Assembly (NCBI GenBank): GCA_035720425.1
Contig: DASTOB010000004.1
Location: 1 to 48,998, forward strand
Direction of reading: 5' to 3'
DNA length: 48,998 nucleotides
From: DASTOB01 sp035720425
Lineage (GTDB): Bacteria; Chloroflexota; Limnocylindria; Limnocylindrales; CSP1-4
The notes beneath the pieces are model-generated. The model worked only from the letters and a program-made list of their open reading frames with translations. It did not search any database and was not told the origin of the DNA. Positions 48,946 through 48,998 of the stretch are shown here, one piece after another; the stretch's first letter is position 1; each line of letters opens with the position of its first letter. Made by a program: the position numbers and the translations under genes.

Positions 48946-48998
48946 ATGGCCGTCGGCTCCTCCAACGACTTCGATCTCGTCGTGCTCGGCGCGGGCAC
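48946..48998 (+). CDS. Start of an FAD/NAD-dependent oxidoreductase
   Basis: Only 17 codons are inside the window, starting at the ATG at 48946. They end with FDLVVLGAG, the first strand and glycine loop of an FAD-binding Rossmann fold, as in dihydrolipoyl dehydrogenase and mercuric reductase proteins. The gene runs off the right edge. No clear Shine-Dalgarno precedes it; GAGGCTCCC occurs twice just upstream. Confidence 0.6.
   Translation, partial: MAVGSSNDFDLVVLGAG

Overview
The window is about 49 kb of very GC-rich bacterial DNA. Genes are tightly packed, GTG starts are common, and many neighbouring genes overlap by 4 bases (ATGA or GTGA). A coproporphyrin-type heme pathway, an F420-type luciferase-like oxidoreductase, a SARP/BTAD regulator, BldC/MerR-like regulators and TAnnnT boxes set 6 to 9 bases before starts all occur. 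Together they suggest a high-GC Gram-positive-like lineage, either Chloroflexota (for example the Limnocylindria side) or Actinomycetota. This placement is inference; there is no rRNA or tRNA gene to settle it.

Layout. 1-6.6 kb: end of an AcuI/YhdH reductase, a minus-strand DUF2330-cupredoxin-metallo-hydrolase group, an alpha/beta hydrolase, a short orphan histidine kinase, a Crp/Fnr regulator and a membrane protein. 6.7-8.7 kb: a TPP riboswitch controlling a ThiY-like lipoprotein and a ThiX-like permease, without the ATPase. 8.8-14.3 kb: glycosyltransferase, aldehyde dehydrogenase, maltokinase-like kinase, SIS-domain protein. 14.3-18.3 kb: a complete iron-type ABC transporter behind a promoter flanked by palindromes, then a converging LLM oxidoreductase.

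19.3-35.4 kb is the centrepiece: two converging heme-biosynthesis operons. The plus-strand operon reads regulator-hemA-hemCD-hemB-hemQ-hemL-hemE-hemE2-hemH. The minus-strand operon reads regulator-hemA-hemB-hemH-radical SAM-hemY. Each starts with its own paralogous BldC/MerR-like regulator overlapping its own hemA by 4 bases. HemA, HemB, HemH and the regulator are therefore present twice, and UroD occurs twice within the plus operon, the second copy lacking an active-site arginine. HemY is encoded only in the minus operon, and HemC/D/L/E/Q only in the plus operon, so within this window the two operons complete one pathway. They also carry two different candidate enzymes for coproheme decarboxylation: HemQ and an AhbD/NirJ-like radical SAM protein.

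35.5-49 kb: MutY, a 1289-residue SARP/degenerate-cyclase/AAA/TPR regulator divergent from a membrane-anchored protein, an nnrE-glpD-glpK group, a 700-base repeat-rich intergenic region, a DM13 protein, a zinc-ribbon/Gly-Tyr-rich protein behind a leader that can hide its ribosome binding site, a small exported protein, plsY, and the start of a flavoprotein gene. No insertion sequence, CRISPR array, rRNA or tRNA was seen.
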